From JAAYJM01 sp964498585 (GTDB lineage: Bacteria > Bacteroidota > Ignavibacteria > Kapaibacteriales > UBA2268): a DNA stretch of 48,513 nucleotides. Positions 15,092 to 23,274 of the stretch are shown piece after piece. The stretch lies in the NCBI GenBank assembly GCA_964498585.1, contig CAZCHH010000025.1, positions 1 to 48,513 of the forward strand, given 5' to 3'. The notes under the pieces were generated by a model. The model saw only the letters and a program-made list of their open reading frames with translations. It had not been told where the DNA came from and did not search any database. The position numbers were made by a program, and so were the translations under genes. Positions within the stretch are counted from its first letter, which is position 1. The number at the start of each line of letters is the position of its first letter.

Positions 15092-16150
15092 TCAATATTT
15101 ACTTATCAAATCCAATACCTCATTTACTATCTCTTTTTCATCAATCTTCTTTAAAAATTCTCCTTTCAAGTAAAGCAAAGCACAGGAACTGCCAGCAGCA
15201 ACACCAATATCCGATTCACGTGCTTCGCCCGGACCGTTTACGGCACAACCCATAACGGAGATTTTTATATTCTTTTGAATGTCTTTTACAGCGTTTTCTA
15301 ATTCTTTCACAATAGAAAATAAATCTACTTCCAAGCGCCCGCAGGTTGGACAGGAAATAATTTCCACCCCGCTTTGCTTAAGTTCCAAAGCACGCAAAAT
15401 CTGGCGCCCTACTTCAACTTCTTTTTCTGGTTCAGCAGTTAGAGAAACGCGGATTGTATCGCCAATGCCTTCAGCAAGCAAAGTGCCAATTCCAACAGAA
15501 GATTTAATCGTTCCGCTTTCGTAGCTGCCTGCTTCAGTAACGCCGAGATGCAAAGGATAGTCCACTTTCTCTGAAAGCAGCCGATAAGCTGCAATCGTTA
15601 ATTTTACACTTGAAGATTTTACTGCAATAATTAAATCGTCAAAACCATATTTATTGCAAATATCCACGTGCCTCATTGCACTTTCGTAAAGTGCTTCAGC
15701 GCTGGGATATCCGTATTTTTCCAAAATATCTTTTTCAAGCGAACCGGAATTTACGCCAATCCTTATGGGAACATTATACTCTTTAGCAGCGTCAAGAACT
15801 TGCCTGATTCTATCTTCAGAGCCAATGTTCCCCGGATTTATTCTTACTTTAGCAACGCCAGCTTCTATAGACTTTATTGCAATAATATGGTTAAAATGAA
15901 TATCTGCAACTATTGGAATAAAGCTGCACTGCTTCACTATTTCAGAAATTGCAATAGCTGCATGCTTATCGTTTATAGTAACGCGAACAATATCAGCACC
16001 AGCTTGTTTGCATCTTTCGATTTGCTTAACAGTTGCTTCAACATCTGCTGTTTTGGTTTTGGTCATAGTCTGGACGCTAATTGGAGCATTTCCACCGATG
16101 ATAATATTTCCTACCTTAACTTCTCTTGTTTTTCTTCTTTCAAATTTCAT
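15092..16150 (-). CDS. ispG: 4-hydroxy-3-methylbut-2-enyl diphosphate synthase (IspG/GcpE), short form
   Basis: A 352-residue MEP-pathway enzyme that converts MEcPP to HMBPP with a [4Fe-4S] cluster. The N-terminal TIM barrel carries VQTMTKTKTADVEATVKQI and VRVTIND. The C-terminal cluster domain has ISCPTCGRLEVD and MGCAVNGPGEARESDIG, which supply the cluster cysteines. The length is that of the Proteobacteria/Firmicutes form; Bacteroidetes and Chlorobi usually have a form of 600 residues or more with an extra domain, so this is a useful taxonomic marker. It converges with tRNA-Arg. Confidence 0.95.
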   Translation of the reverse strand: MKFERRKTREVKVGNIIIGGNAPISVQTMTKTKTADVEATVKQIERCKQAGADIVRVTINDKHAAIAISEIVKQCSFIPIVADIHFNHIIAIKSIEAGVAKVRINPGNIGSEDRIRQVLDAAKEYNVPIRIGVNSGSLEKDILEKYGYPSAEALYESAMRHVDICNKYGFDDLIIAVKSSSVKLTIAAYRLLSEKVDYPLHLGVTEAGSYESGTIKSSVGIGTLLAEGIGDTIRVSLTAEPEKEVEVGRQILRALELKQSGVEIISCPTCGRLEVDLFSIVKELENAVKDIQKNIKISVMGCAVNGPGEARESDIGVAAGSSCALLYLKGEFLKKIDEKEIVNEVLDLISKY

Positions 16151-16165
16151 TTCTTTTCCAAATAA

Positions 16166-16621
16166 TTACTTTCCTTCAACCAATCCTTTAATCTGGAGTA
16201 AAATTGGATTCCAGCCCTCACCATTTTTATAGACTTCCTTGTATCGCCTGTCCCCTTCAGCAACTTTTGAAAAATCGCCTTGGGTAACACGCAAATAGGT
16301 TTTTCCTTCGATTTCTTCAAGCAAATAAGTAACGGTTAAATAGTTTTCAGGAATGTTTTCCATATCAGAATTTGGGTCGAAGACAGTATAAATCAGTCGT
16401 TTCATTGGTTCAAAAGAAACAACTTTTCCAATAACAACGACAATCTCTTTCCCATCAATAACGCACTTCCAGTTCAAATCGCTACCCAGATTCCAATCGG
16501 AAACCGCTTCACAGCCAAACATATAAATCTTGGTTTTCTCCGGATTTATTAAGGCATCCCAAACCTTTGAAGCGGGTGCATCTATTTGAATTGAATTTTT
16601 TATAAATATTGAATTTTCCAT
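16166..16621 (-). CDS. SRPBCC / AHSA1-like protein
   Basis: A 151-residue START-like domain protein. It opens IFIKNSIQIDAPASKVWDAL, the typical first strand and helix of the AHSA1/SRPBCC family, and ends with the long C-terminal helix GEGWNPILLQIKGLVEG. The GCEAVSDWNLGSDLNWKC and YLLEEIEGKTYLRVTQGDF segments also fit. The fold makes a hydrophobic ligand pocket; the ligand is unknown. The stop is 15 bases before the ispG start, so the two may be co-transcribed. Confidence 0.85.
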   Translation of the reverse strand: MENSIFIKNSIQIDAPASKVWDALINPEKTKIYMFGCEAVSDWNLGSDLNWKCVIDGKEIVVVIGKVVSFEPMKRLIYTVFDPNSDMENIPENYLTVTYLLEEIEGKTYLRVTQGDFSKVAEGDRRYKEVYKNGEGWNPILLQIKGLVEGK

Positions 16622-16813
16622 AATTTATTATTTCTTTATATTACGCAATTTCATCTTTATTTTAAACAAAATTGAGTTGATTATTTATTTAATTATTAAC
16701 AAAAGTACCATTACACTCTTGAGAATGGCTGATAAATTCTTTAATCCCCTTTTCTTATTCTCCGCCCTTGAGCTAACGATTATACACATCTTTAAAACGT
16801 GCTGCTATTCTAC

Positions 16814-16973
16814 TTATCCCGTAGGGTTAAAATATTTGTAACTATGCTTTTTTTTGTGTGTGTTATTCCGTAGGAATTAAATATTTAATTGGCTTTTTTT
16901 AATATATAATCCCTACGGGATAAGCACAGTCAAGGATTATTCTTGTTACAAATATATAATTCCTACGGAATAA
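16814..16973. repeat. Nested inverted repeats of the CCGTAGGG family
   Basis: Four related words alternate in orientation: ttatcccgtaggg, ttattccgtaggaatt, aatccctacgggataa and aattcctacggaataa. The outer pair extends through aatatttgtaac / gttacaaatat, and an inner pair lies between. It fills most of the 454-base gap 16622-17075, in which I see no gene. A shorter relative lies at 29657-29693. Confidence 0.7.
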
Positions 16974-17075
16974 ATTTTAAATACATCATATTGATTTCTA
17001 TTCCCTTTCATAAAAACTAGTTTTTTTGTATCATTAGTTTTCTCAAGGAAGAAATTCCTATGTTGATTTTGTATT

Positions 17076-17531
17076 TTATTCATTAACTGAATGAATTTCA
17101 TTTTTTTCGTTGTAACTAATCATCCAATTAATACCGAACTTATCAACAAACATACCATAATAATCGCCCCAGAAAGTATCTGCCAAGGGCATAATGATTT
17201 TGCCACTTTCAGAAAGTCCATTGAACAAACGCTTTGCTTCATCTTTGCTTTTTGGACTTAAGCAAATAGAAAAATTATTGCCTTCGATGAAAACCGGCGT
17301 CCATTCTCCATAAATATCGCTTCCCATTATACTTGTTTCCTTGCTCAATGGCAGCGAAATGTGCATTATTAAATTTTCTGCTTCCTTTGGTAATGGTGGC
17401 ATTTCTTCTTGCGAGGGCATTTCTTTATAGCGTCCTAAGTAGGAAAACTCGCCACCAAGCACAGATTTGTAAAAAAGGAATGCTTCTTCGCAATTTCCGT
17501 TGAAATTCAGATAGATATTAGCTATAGCCAT
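17076..17531 (-). CDS. VOC-family (PhnB-like glyoxalase fold) protein
   Basis: A 151-residue protein with two beta-alpha-beta-beta-beta halves of the vicinal oxygen chelate fold. It opens IYLNFNGNCEEAFLFYKSVL, as in PhnB-like proteins, and the second half includes FNGLSESGKIIMPLADTFWG and YGMFVDKFGINWMISY. This group often lacks a proven substrate and may bind a small molecule or metal. It sits 23 bases after the DUF1801 gene on the same strand and is probably co-transcribed with it. Confidence 0.87.
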   Translation of the reverse strand: MAIANIYLNFNGNCEEAFLFYKSVLGGEFSYLGRYKEMPSQEEMPPLPKEAENLIMHISLPLSKETSIMGSDIYGEWTPVFIEGNNFSICLSPKSKDEAKRLFNGLSESGKIIMPLADTFWGDYYGMFVDKFGINWMISYNEKNEIHSVNE

Positions 17532-17554
17532 AGTTTTGTCCTTAAATAAAAATT

Positions 17555-18007
17555 TTACAATAGTTTTTCTTCATATAATTTTATCCACTCTTCTGAACTC
17601 ATTTTTCTGGTAAGTTCAGCAATTAAGTCGTAAGGGATTTGGTCTGGCTTTTTGAAACGAATACAGCCGCGTCCAATGTCTAATTTTGTCTTTGAGTGCT
17701 TGGGATATTCAGTTTGGAACCATTCCAATAGCTCCGGACTTGCATAAACGCCCATGTGGGAAAGTGAAATGTGGTTTTTCTGTGCAGCAATGTAAATAAA
17801 AGGCAGTGGCTCGCTCGGTTTTGCACGGTAGCCATTCGGATAAATGGAGTGTGGAACGGCATAAGCAAGCATATCATAGCTAATAGTTTCCTCAAAGCCC
17901 TTGGGAAGATTTGCTAAAATTGTCTGTCGAAGCTTGATGATTGCTTCTTTCTTGTCTTCTGGCACTTGCTCTATGTATTCTTCTGGGGTATTTGCTTTTA
18001 TTTGCAT
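17555..18007 (-). CDS. DUF1801-domain protein
   Basis: A 150-residue protein with the DUF1801 layout. The N-terminal helices are TPEEYIEQVPEDKKEAIIKL, followed by the strand region ETISYDMLAYAVP, FIYIAAQKNHISLSHMGVYA, and KLDIGRGCIRFKKPDQIPYD. Function is unknown in the family (YdhG-like fold). It is the first gene of a pair with the VOC protein. Confidence 0.85.
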   Translation of the reverse strand: MQIKANTPEEYIEQVPEDKKEAIIKLRQTILANLPKGFEETISYDMLAYAVPHSIYPNGYRAKPSEPLPFIYIAAQKNHISLSHMGVYASPELLEWFQTEYPKHSKTKLDIGRGCIRFKKPDQIPYDLIAELTRKMSSEEWIKLYEEKLL

Positions 18008-18379
18008 TTTACTTCTTTTTCTATTTTAACAAAATTAATTAACGTTTAAATATGCCGAAATATTTTGTAAAAAGAAAATTTATAATAAAGTAAAAAAGAA
18101 ATAGAAATACGAACTCTTTGCTACTGCTACACGAAATTGAGGACAAAGAAAGATGTGCCACACTTTTAAAGTGGAGGCAAGCTGTGGAAATAGCAAGATG
18201 GTTGCTATATCGTAATAGAAATGAAAACACACTCACGAAAAAAATCTCGTAGAGATGAGAACACTCCTACGGAGTTCATTCGTTCTTTGTTTTTTCTTTG
18301 CTATTAAGATAACACATCTACGATGTTTTTTTTTCTCAAATTCAACTTGGGAAAGAAAATATTTTTCTTACTTTTTCCC
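18008..18379. other. Intergenic region without a supported gene
   Basis: An AT-rich gap of 372 bases. It holds a short palindrome (cacttttaaagtg near 18156-18168) and words of the CTACGG family (ctcctacggagttc near 18265, catctacgatg near 18316). A 65-codon minus-strand frame (18039-18236) has low-complexity Phe/Ser-rich translation and no ribosome site, so I do not call it. Confidence 0.5.
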
Positions 18380-21145
18380 CTACACCTTCTTCGGCAAATA
18401 AAACACAGACGGTAACGTATTAAACTCTTCCAATAAACGAATAGTGTATTTGCTGTCCAAAATTTTTCGGATTTTTGAATTTTCGTTCAACAGATTTCCA
18501 AAAATTATTGCACCGTTCGGGCAAGCTTGCTCGCAGGCAGTTTGCACTTCGCCATCTTTTATTTCATTGCTACCCTTGTCTTTTGTTTCGTAACGAGCTG
18601 CGTTTATTCTTTGAATACAGAAAGAGCATTTTTCAACTATTCCGCGCATTCTCAATGTTACTTCAGGATTGTAAATATTTTTATAAAATAAATCTTCATT
18701 TTTGTGATAGTCAGAAAAATTAAATTTACGGATTTTATAAGGGCAATTTGCAATGCAATAGCGGGAGCCGACGCACCTGTTATATGTAGTTTCGTTTATT
18801 CCTTCGGGGCTATGGGTAACCGCGGATACTGGACAGACTTTCTCGCAGGGAGCTTGTTCGCAATGCTGACAGAACATCGGCAAAAAGACAAAATTTTGTT
18901 TATTTTCAGATTCAAATCGCTTAATATTCAGCCAGTTCATAGAGCGACCATTTTCAACATCTTCTTCGCCAACGCAAGGCACATTGTTTTCCATTTGGCA
19001 GGCAATGACGCAAGCGCCACAGCCATTGCATTTCGACAAATCAATCAACATTCCCCAGTGATGTAGCTTATATTCAATATTCTTTGAAAATATATGCTTT
19101 TTTGCCGGTTTATTTTCAGTTATAAATAATTTTTGGTGTTCAGCTGTAAAGACAGAGCGGGTAATTCCTTGCTTCGATTCTTTTACTTTCCTTATTTTAA
19201 CATTTGCAAATAAATAATAAGCATCTTTTTCTGGATTGAGTTTGAAAAATGGGATTAGATTTTTATTTCCCAAATGGCTATAAACAAAATTGTCGGCAAC
19301 GCTGTTTAAAATTATTACTGGCAGTTCTACTTTAGCCGTTTCGTTAGAAATTTGAGCAATTGCACTATCGCTTAAACCATAGCTTTGGGCAGTTTGTCGG
19401 TTCATTAGCAAAGCATTAGAATAGCAAAGCCCGGTTATTGGGTCTTTCAGTTCTTTTAAAAATGTATTGTCTGAAAAGCTGCCGTCATACACGCTCGGCG
19501 AAGGAATTGCGAGGAAAGTTATTTCATTATTTCTTTTTTCAATGTTTAGTTTTTCTGAATTAAATTTTGAAATTGAATCAGTTATTATGGCATTTAGATT
19601 TTCATTTCCATTTTTCTCTTTATTGCTTTCTATTTTGAAAAAGCCGTTTGAAATAATTTCTTCAGTATTTGCATTGTTTGAAAGAGAAAGCCAGTTTTCT
19701 TTCAGGTAATCGTAATAGCTTTCGTATTTATTAAACTTTTCTGTAGCAATAATTTTTGCAGTATCCAAGAGCAAATCTTCAAACTGAACCGATGTTTCAT
19801 TCAATTTTTCCACAATTCGCTGCTGAATGGCAATAGTTCCTTCGAAAGAAAGCCCATCGCCCCAGCTTTCCAAAAAGTGATTGGAAGGAAACACAGTGCT
19901 GCACTGCTTCGTAGTTTCATTTGGATAAAGTGAAATTGCTACACGTTTTTCCTTAGGTATTTGGTTAAAAACTCCTTTTAATTCATTGTTTAATTTGCTG
20001 TAAATATTTAAATTTGCAAAAAACACCAATCCGATACTGCCTTTTTGTGCGTCATTGAAAAAATCTTGAGTAAGTTTTGCATTATTCCAGTAATTTGGTA
20101 TCCTCCTTTTCAAAGAGTAAATTGAATTTTCCTTATAAGCAGAAATGAGATAATTAATTAGGAAGCAAAGCACTTGTGAATTATTTGAAATAGAATTGCC
20201 TGCAAAACAAACTGTTTTTCCAAAATTGATTAATATTTTATTTACGAGTAAATCAAGTTCGCTTTTGTATTTAGCTATTACTTCGTTATTATTCGGCGAC
20301 AGCTGATTAACTAAATTATTTAAAAGGATTTGCTCAGTTTCATTCAACTTAATTTTTTTTGCTAATTGAGTAAAAATGTATTTCAAAATTTCTTCGTAAT
20401 CGTTGAAGTTAGTGCATATTCTTTTGCTTGAGCAAATACCGGTTTGCGATAGGACAGATTCGAAGGTAATAAGTTCAGTTTCATTTTTGAAAAATTCCTT
20501 TGAGCAATAAAGTGAATGAGGGCTATTGCCAAGAAAATCGTCAGCAAAGGAAATGACTAAATTCAAATTAGAAAAGTTGGGAACAAGTTCATTTTCAATA
20601 TTCAAAAATTCCTTATTTACTTTTATTTTGTTATTGGAATTGAAAAAGTCAAAATTAATGAACTTGATGTTTGGGTTGATTTCGTTTAGTTCAGCCGAGA
20701 GTTTAAAAAGGGTGGGCGAGCAATTTTCCTCAAGAATAAAATAAATTTTTTTATTTTCAGAAATTGCTTGATTTAAAAGCATTTCGTAGTTTTGGGAAGC
20801 AGTTTGCAAATCGGCTGATAACCCAGAAATAGTTGGTTTGAAAAAGCGTTTTGGATTCCACAAATCGAAGAGTGCTGCCTGCATTTGAGCCGAGGAACTT
20901 CCGCTGTTTACTGGATGCAGGGGATTGCCATCAATCTTATATGGTTTTCCTTCGCGAGCCCTTACGAGAATCCCGTAGCTGGCATTTTTCCAAACGAAGC
21001 AGCTTGCAAAGTCAATTGCCTCGCCGGGCAAATTAAGGTCATCGGGATACACTGCTGGCGCTGTTTTGCTTTCTTGCCGCCGGCAGCTTGCAAAACCAAT
21101 GCTTGTTGCTGCCAATATTGTTTTTAAAAAGTAACGTCTATCCAT
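18380..21145 (-). CDS. ActB-like molybdopterin oxidoreductase/Fe-S fusion protein, solitary
   Basis: A 921-residue protein like ActB of alternative complex III. It starts with a twin-arginine signal (MDRRYFLKTILAATSIGFASC) that also contains a lipobox-like FASC. A molybdopterin-oxidoreductase-like region without the N-terminal cluster cysteines follows (YGILVRAREGKPYKIDGNPL, about residues 57-76). The C-terminal part (about 690-900) is a four-cluster ferredoxin domain: CNGCGACVIACQMEN, CQHCEQAPCEKVCP, CVGSRYCIANCPYKIRKFN, and CSFCIQRI with CEQACPNGA. ActB passes electrons from quinol inside a multi-subunit complex. No actA, actC or other subunit gene lies on either side here, which is odd. 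Confidence 0.87.
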   Translation of the reverse strand: MDRRYFLKTILAATSIGFASCRRQESKTAPAVYPDDLNLPGEAIDFASCFVWKNASYGILVRAREGKPYKIDGNPLHPVNSGSSSAQMQAALFDLWNPKRFFKPTISGLSADLQTASQNYEMLLNQAISENKKIYFILEENCSPTLFKLSAELNEINPNIKFINFDFFNSNNKIKVNKEFLNIENELVPNFSNLNLVISFADDFLGNSPHSLYCSKEFFKNETELITFESVLSQTGICSSKRICTNFNDYEEILKYIFTQLAKKIKLNETEQILLNNLVNQLSPNNNEVIAKYKSELDLLVNKILINFGKTVCFAGNSISNNSQVLCFLINYLISAYKENSIYSLKRRIPNYWNNAKLTQDFFNDAQKGSIGLVFFANLNIYSKLNNELKGVFNQIPKEKRVAISLYPNETTKQCSTVFPSNHFLESWGDGLSFEGTIAIQQRIVEKLNETSVQFEDLLLDTAKIIATEKFNKYESYYDYLKENWLSLSNNANTEEIISNGFFKIESNKEKNGNENLNAIITDSISKFNSEKLNIEKRNNEITFLAIPSPSVYDGSFSDNTFLKELKDPITGLCYSNALLMNRQTAQSYGLSDSAIAQISNETAKVELPVIILNSVADNFVYSHLGNKNLIPFFKLNPEKDAYYLFANVKIRKVKESKQGITRSVFTAEHQKLFITENKPAKKHIFSKNIEYKLHHWGMLIDLSKCNGCGACVIACQMENNVPCVGEEDVENGRSMNWLNIKRFESENKQNFVFLPMFCQHCEQAPCEKVCPVSAVTHSPEGINETTYNRCVGSRYCIANCPYKIRKFNFSDYHKNEDLFYKNIYNPEVTLRMRGIVEKCSFCIQRINAARYETKDKGSNEIKDGEVQTACEQACPNGAIIFGNLLNENSKIRKILDSKYTIRLLEEFNTLPSVFYLPKKV

Positions 21146-21185
21146 TTCAAATTGCGTATTTTCAAGATTTTAAATAAATATGAGT

Positions 21186-21437
21186 AGTTCTAATACTGTC
21201 ATTCTGAACCCACTTATAAAGCAAATGCTTTATTAAAAAGTAGATAACATCACTTAACACAGTCATTCTGAACGAAGTGAAGAATCCAGAAAAATTTCAT
21301 AGGTACCACTATTCTCTGGATTCTTCACTTCGTTCAGAATGACCGTCAAAAGTAAAGATGTCATTGGTAAACGAAGTGAGGAATCTCACAAGTCATTGCT
21401 CCCATTACATATGAGATTCTTCGCTGCGCTCAGAATG
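21186..21437. repeat. Cluster of REP-like palindromes (GAAGTGA family)
   Basis: The central element has perfect 29-bp inverted arms (21262-21290 and 21315-21343) around a 24-base loop. A second element (about 21370-21437) has the arm gaagtgaggaatctca, the conserved loop start caagtcattgct, and a right arm ending gcgctcagaatgac. A partial arm lies near 21188. This lies in the 1,045-base gap 21146-22190, which has no supported gene. Confidence 0.82.
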
Positions 21438-21631
21438 ACAGATAAAATTGTATTATTAGAACATTATTCAAGAAATTTAACTATATCAGTTCAGATATAG
21501 TCGAATGAAAAAATCAACAATTTCATTAGGCAAAATAATCAATTATCGTTAAAATTTAAATTCTTTTCTTATTTTTATAAAAACAAATTTCTTTTTGAAA
21601 ATAAAAAAAGCAAATCAGTAATGAAAAAGAT

Positions 21632-21841
21632 GTTCTTCTGGCAGAGTGAAATGAGTTTCGGACAGAGTGAAATGTTCTTCTGGCAGAGTGAAATGTTCTT
21701 CGGACAGAGTGAAATGAGTTTCAGACGGAGTGAAATGAGTTTCGGATAGAGTGAAATGAGTTTCAGACGGAGTGAAATGAGTTTCGGACAGAGTGAAATG
21801 TTCTTCGGACAGAGTGAAATGTTCTTCGGACAGAGTGAAAT
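21632..21841. repeat. 21-bp tandem repeat, 10 units
   Basis: There are ten units, each ending agagtgaaat or ggagtgaaat. They are of two main kinds: gttcttcggacagagtgaa(at) and gagtttcggacagagtgaa(at). A unit of 21 bases keeps frame. On the plus strand it reads as heptapeptides MFFGQSE/MSFGQSE from an ATG at 21621 but stops at a TAG in unit 6 (21747-21749). On the minus strand it reads HFTLSEE/HFTLSET through all ten units, but no ATG, GTG or TTG precedes it in frame. I therefore do not call a gene. Confidence 0.9.
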
Positions 21842-22005
21842 GAGTTTCTAACTTTTCAGAAATACATTTAACTGATTTTGTTGTTGATAATTCTAATTCT
21901 TTCAGTCATACGAACAGCACTTTAAAAGCAATAATTGTTTATTTTCTTGATTTTCTTTTTCTAAAAAATAAATCTAAACATATTTTTACTGCAAATCGAA
22001 TTTTT

Positions 22006-22069
22006 TCCACAGAACACACAGATTGAAATTTCAATGTAAATCAGTGTCTTATTCAGTGTTTTCTGTGGA
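22006..22069. repeat. Inverted repeat TCCACAGAA...TTCTGTGGA
   Basis: The 9-base arms at 22006-22014 and 22061-22069 enclose further partly matching words (acacacaga, tcagtgtctt, tcagtgtttt). It looks like a dispersed intergenic repeat. The surrounding bases 21842-22190 show no gene. Confidence 0.5.
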
Positions 22070-22190
22070 CAAATCTTAAAATCCACTGATAACGCAGAAA
22101 ATTGGTTTATGATTATTTACAAATTTTTTACCAATGACAAAAATCGCAGTTCAAATAGAAGAAGAATCAAATCTAAACAACAATATTAAA

Positions 22191-22361
22191 TTAATTCATT
22201 TGTAAATTTGACTTCCTGTTTTTAAGTTCAAACCATAATTGGTTATTTTTGGATTTTTCTTTCAAAAGTTTCTTTAATCCTTCAAGAGATTCACCTGCTT
22301 CTATCCACAGTTGCTCTTGAATATTCCTTTTCATTTCTATACAATCAAATTTCTTCTTCAT
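22191..22361 (-). CDS. Small antitoxin-like protein, no partner visible
   Basis: A 56-residue protein, starting MKKKFDCIEMKRNIQEQLWI, with a strong AAAGGAGA ribosome site. The opening KKKFDCIEMKRxIQE is typical of small antitoxins of the VapB/RelB kind in Bacteroidota. The C-terminal part (KKLLKEKSKNNQLWFELKNR) is basic and differs from the usual. No toxin frame follows within the repeat-rich gap downstream. It may be an orphan antitoxin. It lies on the same strand as the DUF5615/DUF433 pair, after 112 bases that carry no clear gene. Confidence 0.6.
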   Translation of the reverse strand: MKKKFDCIEMKRNIQEQLWIEAGESLEGLKKLLKEKSKNNQLWFELKNRKSNLQMN

Positions 22362-22473
22362 AATCAACTATCTCCTTTGGATTTGAATAATCTGTCGAGA
22401 ATGTGCATGTCTGTTATCTACTATATTTCTAATAAATTTCCAATACGGCAAGTTCTGAATTATTTTCAAATTC

Positions 22474-22761
22474 TTAAATATTATTAATATTTTGAATTAT
22501 TTTTGAAGCTACGATTTCTATCGTTTGATTACCAAATCGTAACCAAATTATTTTCTGAGGATGCCCAAAATATGTAGCTAAGTCATTAAAATCTGAATCA
22601 TAAGTTAATATTGAATAGCCACTTTTTCGACATTCATTCCATATTTCTTTATCAGTTAATCTCTCGTTTGTAAGTTTCTTAATATGAATTACTTCGTCAA
22701 AATAATCTGATAATATTTTGACAATTCTATAGGAAATATTTTCATCAAGAAGAAGTTTCAT
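22474..22761 (-). CDS. DUF5615-family PIN-like toxin
   Basis: A 95-residue protein of the DUF5615 PIN-like group. It opens KLLLDENISYRIVKILSDYF, where LDEN carries the first acidic pair, and has ILTYDSDFNDLATYFG with the second acidic cluster. It ends with the short strand IIWLRFGN and a helix. These proteins are presumed RNases and are regularly found after DUF433 genes. Its ATG overlaps the DUF433 stop by 4 bases. Confidence 0.85.
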   Translation of the reverse strand: MKLLLDENISYRIVKILSDYFDEVIHIKKLTNERLTDKEIWNECRKSGYSILTYDSDFNDLATYFGHPQKIIWLRFGNQTIEIVASKIIQNINNI

Positions 22762-22982
22762 ACAGCAACAGCTAATTTCCGTTCCTTGTCAGATGCGTAT
22801 TTCAAACAAGCTAAAATGTGTGTTTCGCTAATTTGTGGAAAATCTTCAATAATATCTTTAAATGACATACCATTAGCTAGCATTTCCAATATATCAACAA
22901 CTGAAATCCTTGTACCAAGAATAACTGGTTTGCCAAATCTGACTTTTGGGTCAATTTCTATATACTTCTGATACAACTCCAT
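22758..22982 (-). CDS. DUF433-family antitoxin
   Basis: A 74-residue DUF433 protein. It has the usual opening YIEIDPKVRFGKPVILGTRI, then a helix-turn-helix segment ISVVDILEMLANGMSFKDII and EDFPQISETHILACLKYA. It probably represses the operon and neutralises the DUF5615 protein encoded immediately downstream (ATGA overlap). Confidence 0.86.
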   Translation of the reverse strand: MELYQKYIEIDPKVRFGKPVILGTRISVVDILEMLANGMSFKDIIEDFPQISETHILACLKYASDKERKLAVAV

Positions 22983-23061
22983 TGCAATTCCTTATTATTT
23001 TACTTTTTTAAATTATGAAAAAAAACATTATAAAACAAGTATTTCTTTCAGTGATAAAGAA

Positions 23062-23274
23062 CTTCAGAACTCCAACCCAATCGTAGTTTCTTATTTCGCA
23101 CTTCTGTCATTTCGAAACGAAGTGAGAAATCTCACAAGTCATTGCTAACACAGAGTTTGAGATTCTTCACTTCGTTTCGGAATGGCACCTTTTCTGTATA
23201 ATTTGCGCAATTGTTATTTACGAGGCAAATCTCCTAACTCCTTTATTTTCGTTATGGGGTCAGGAGTTCTGAAA
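23062..23274. repeat. Dispersed element copy A (CAGAAGTTCTGA-type ends), with a REP core
   Basis: The left end ttcagaactcc leads into cgtagtttcttatttcgca. The right end is gcgcaattgttatttacgag, then ctcctaactcctttattttc, gttatggggtca and ggagttctgaa. The ends match copy C (29406-29628) and the inverted copy B (26372-26593). Unlike those copies, its core is the REP palindrome 23106-23186. Its right end lies inside the truncated toxin frame at 23260-23346. Confidence 0.75.
23106..23186. repeat. REP-like palindrome, 29-bp arms (GAAGTGAG family)
   Basis: The left arm 23106-23134 and right arm 23158-23186 enclose a 23-base loop (caagtcattgctaacaca...). The left arm is identical to the copy at 3782-3810. 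It forms the core of dispersed element copy A. Confidence 0.8.

Noticed and set aside
18039..18236. 65-codon minus-strand frame
   Set aside because: Low-complexity Phe/Ser/Leu translation, no ribosome site, and located among repeat-like words; no family resemblance.
21621..21749. 42-codon heptapeptide-repeat gene
   Set aside because: It ends at a nonsense codon in the middle of the repeat and has no ribosome site, so it is reported as a repeat with an observation, not as a gene.
21632..21841. CRISPR-like array
   Set aside because: The units are directly adjacent with no spacers, repeats are 21 bp, and no cas genes are present; it is a plain tandem repeat.
22382..22473. Possible minus-strand gene remnant reading NLPYWKFIRNIVDNRHAHSR
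   Set aside because: It has no clear start and no recognisable family; too short to call.
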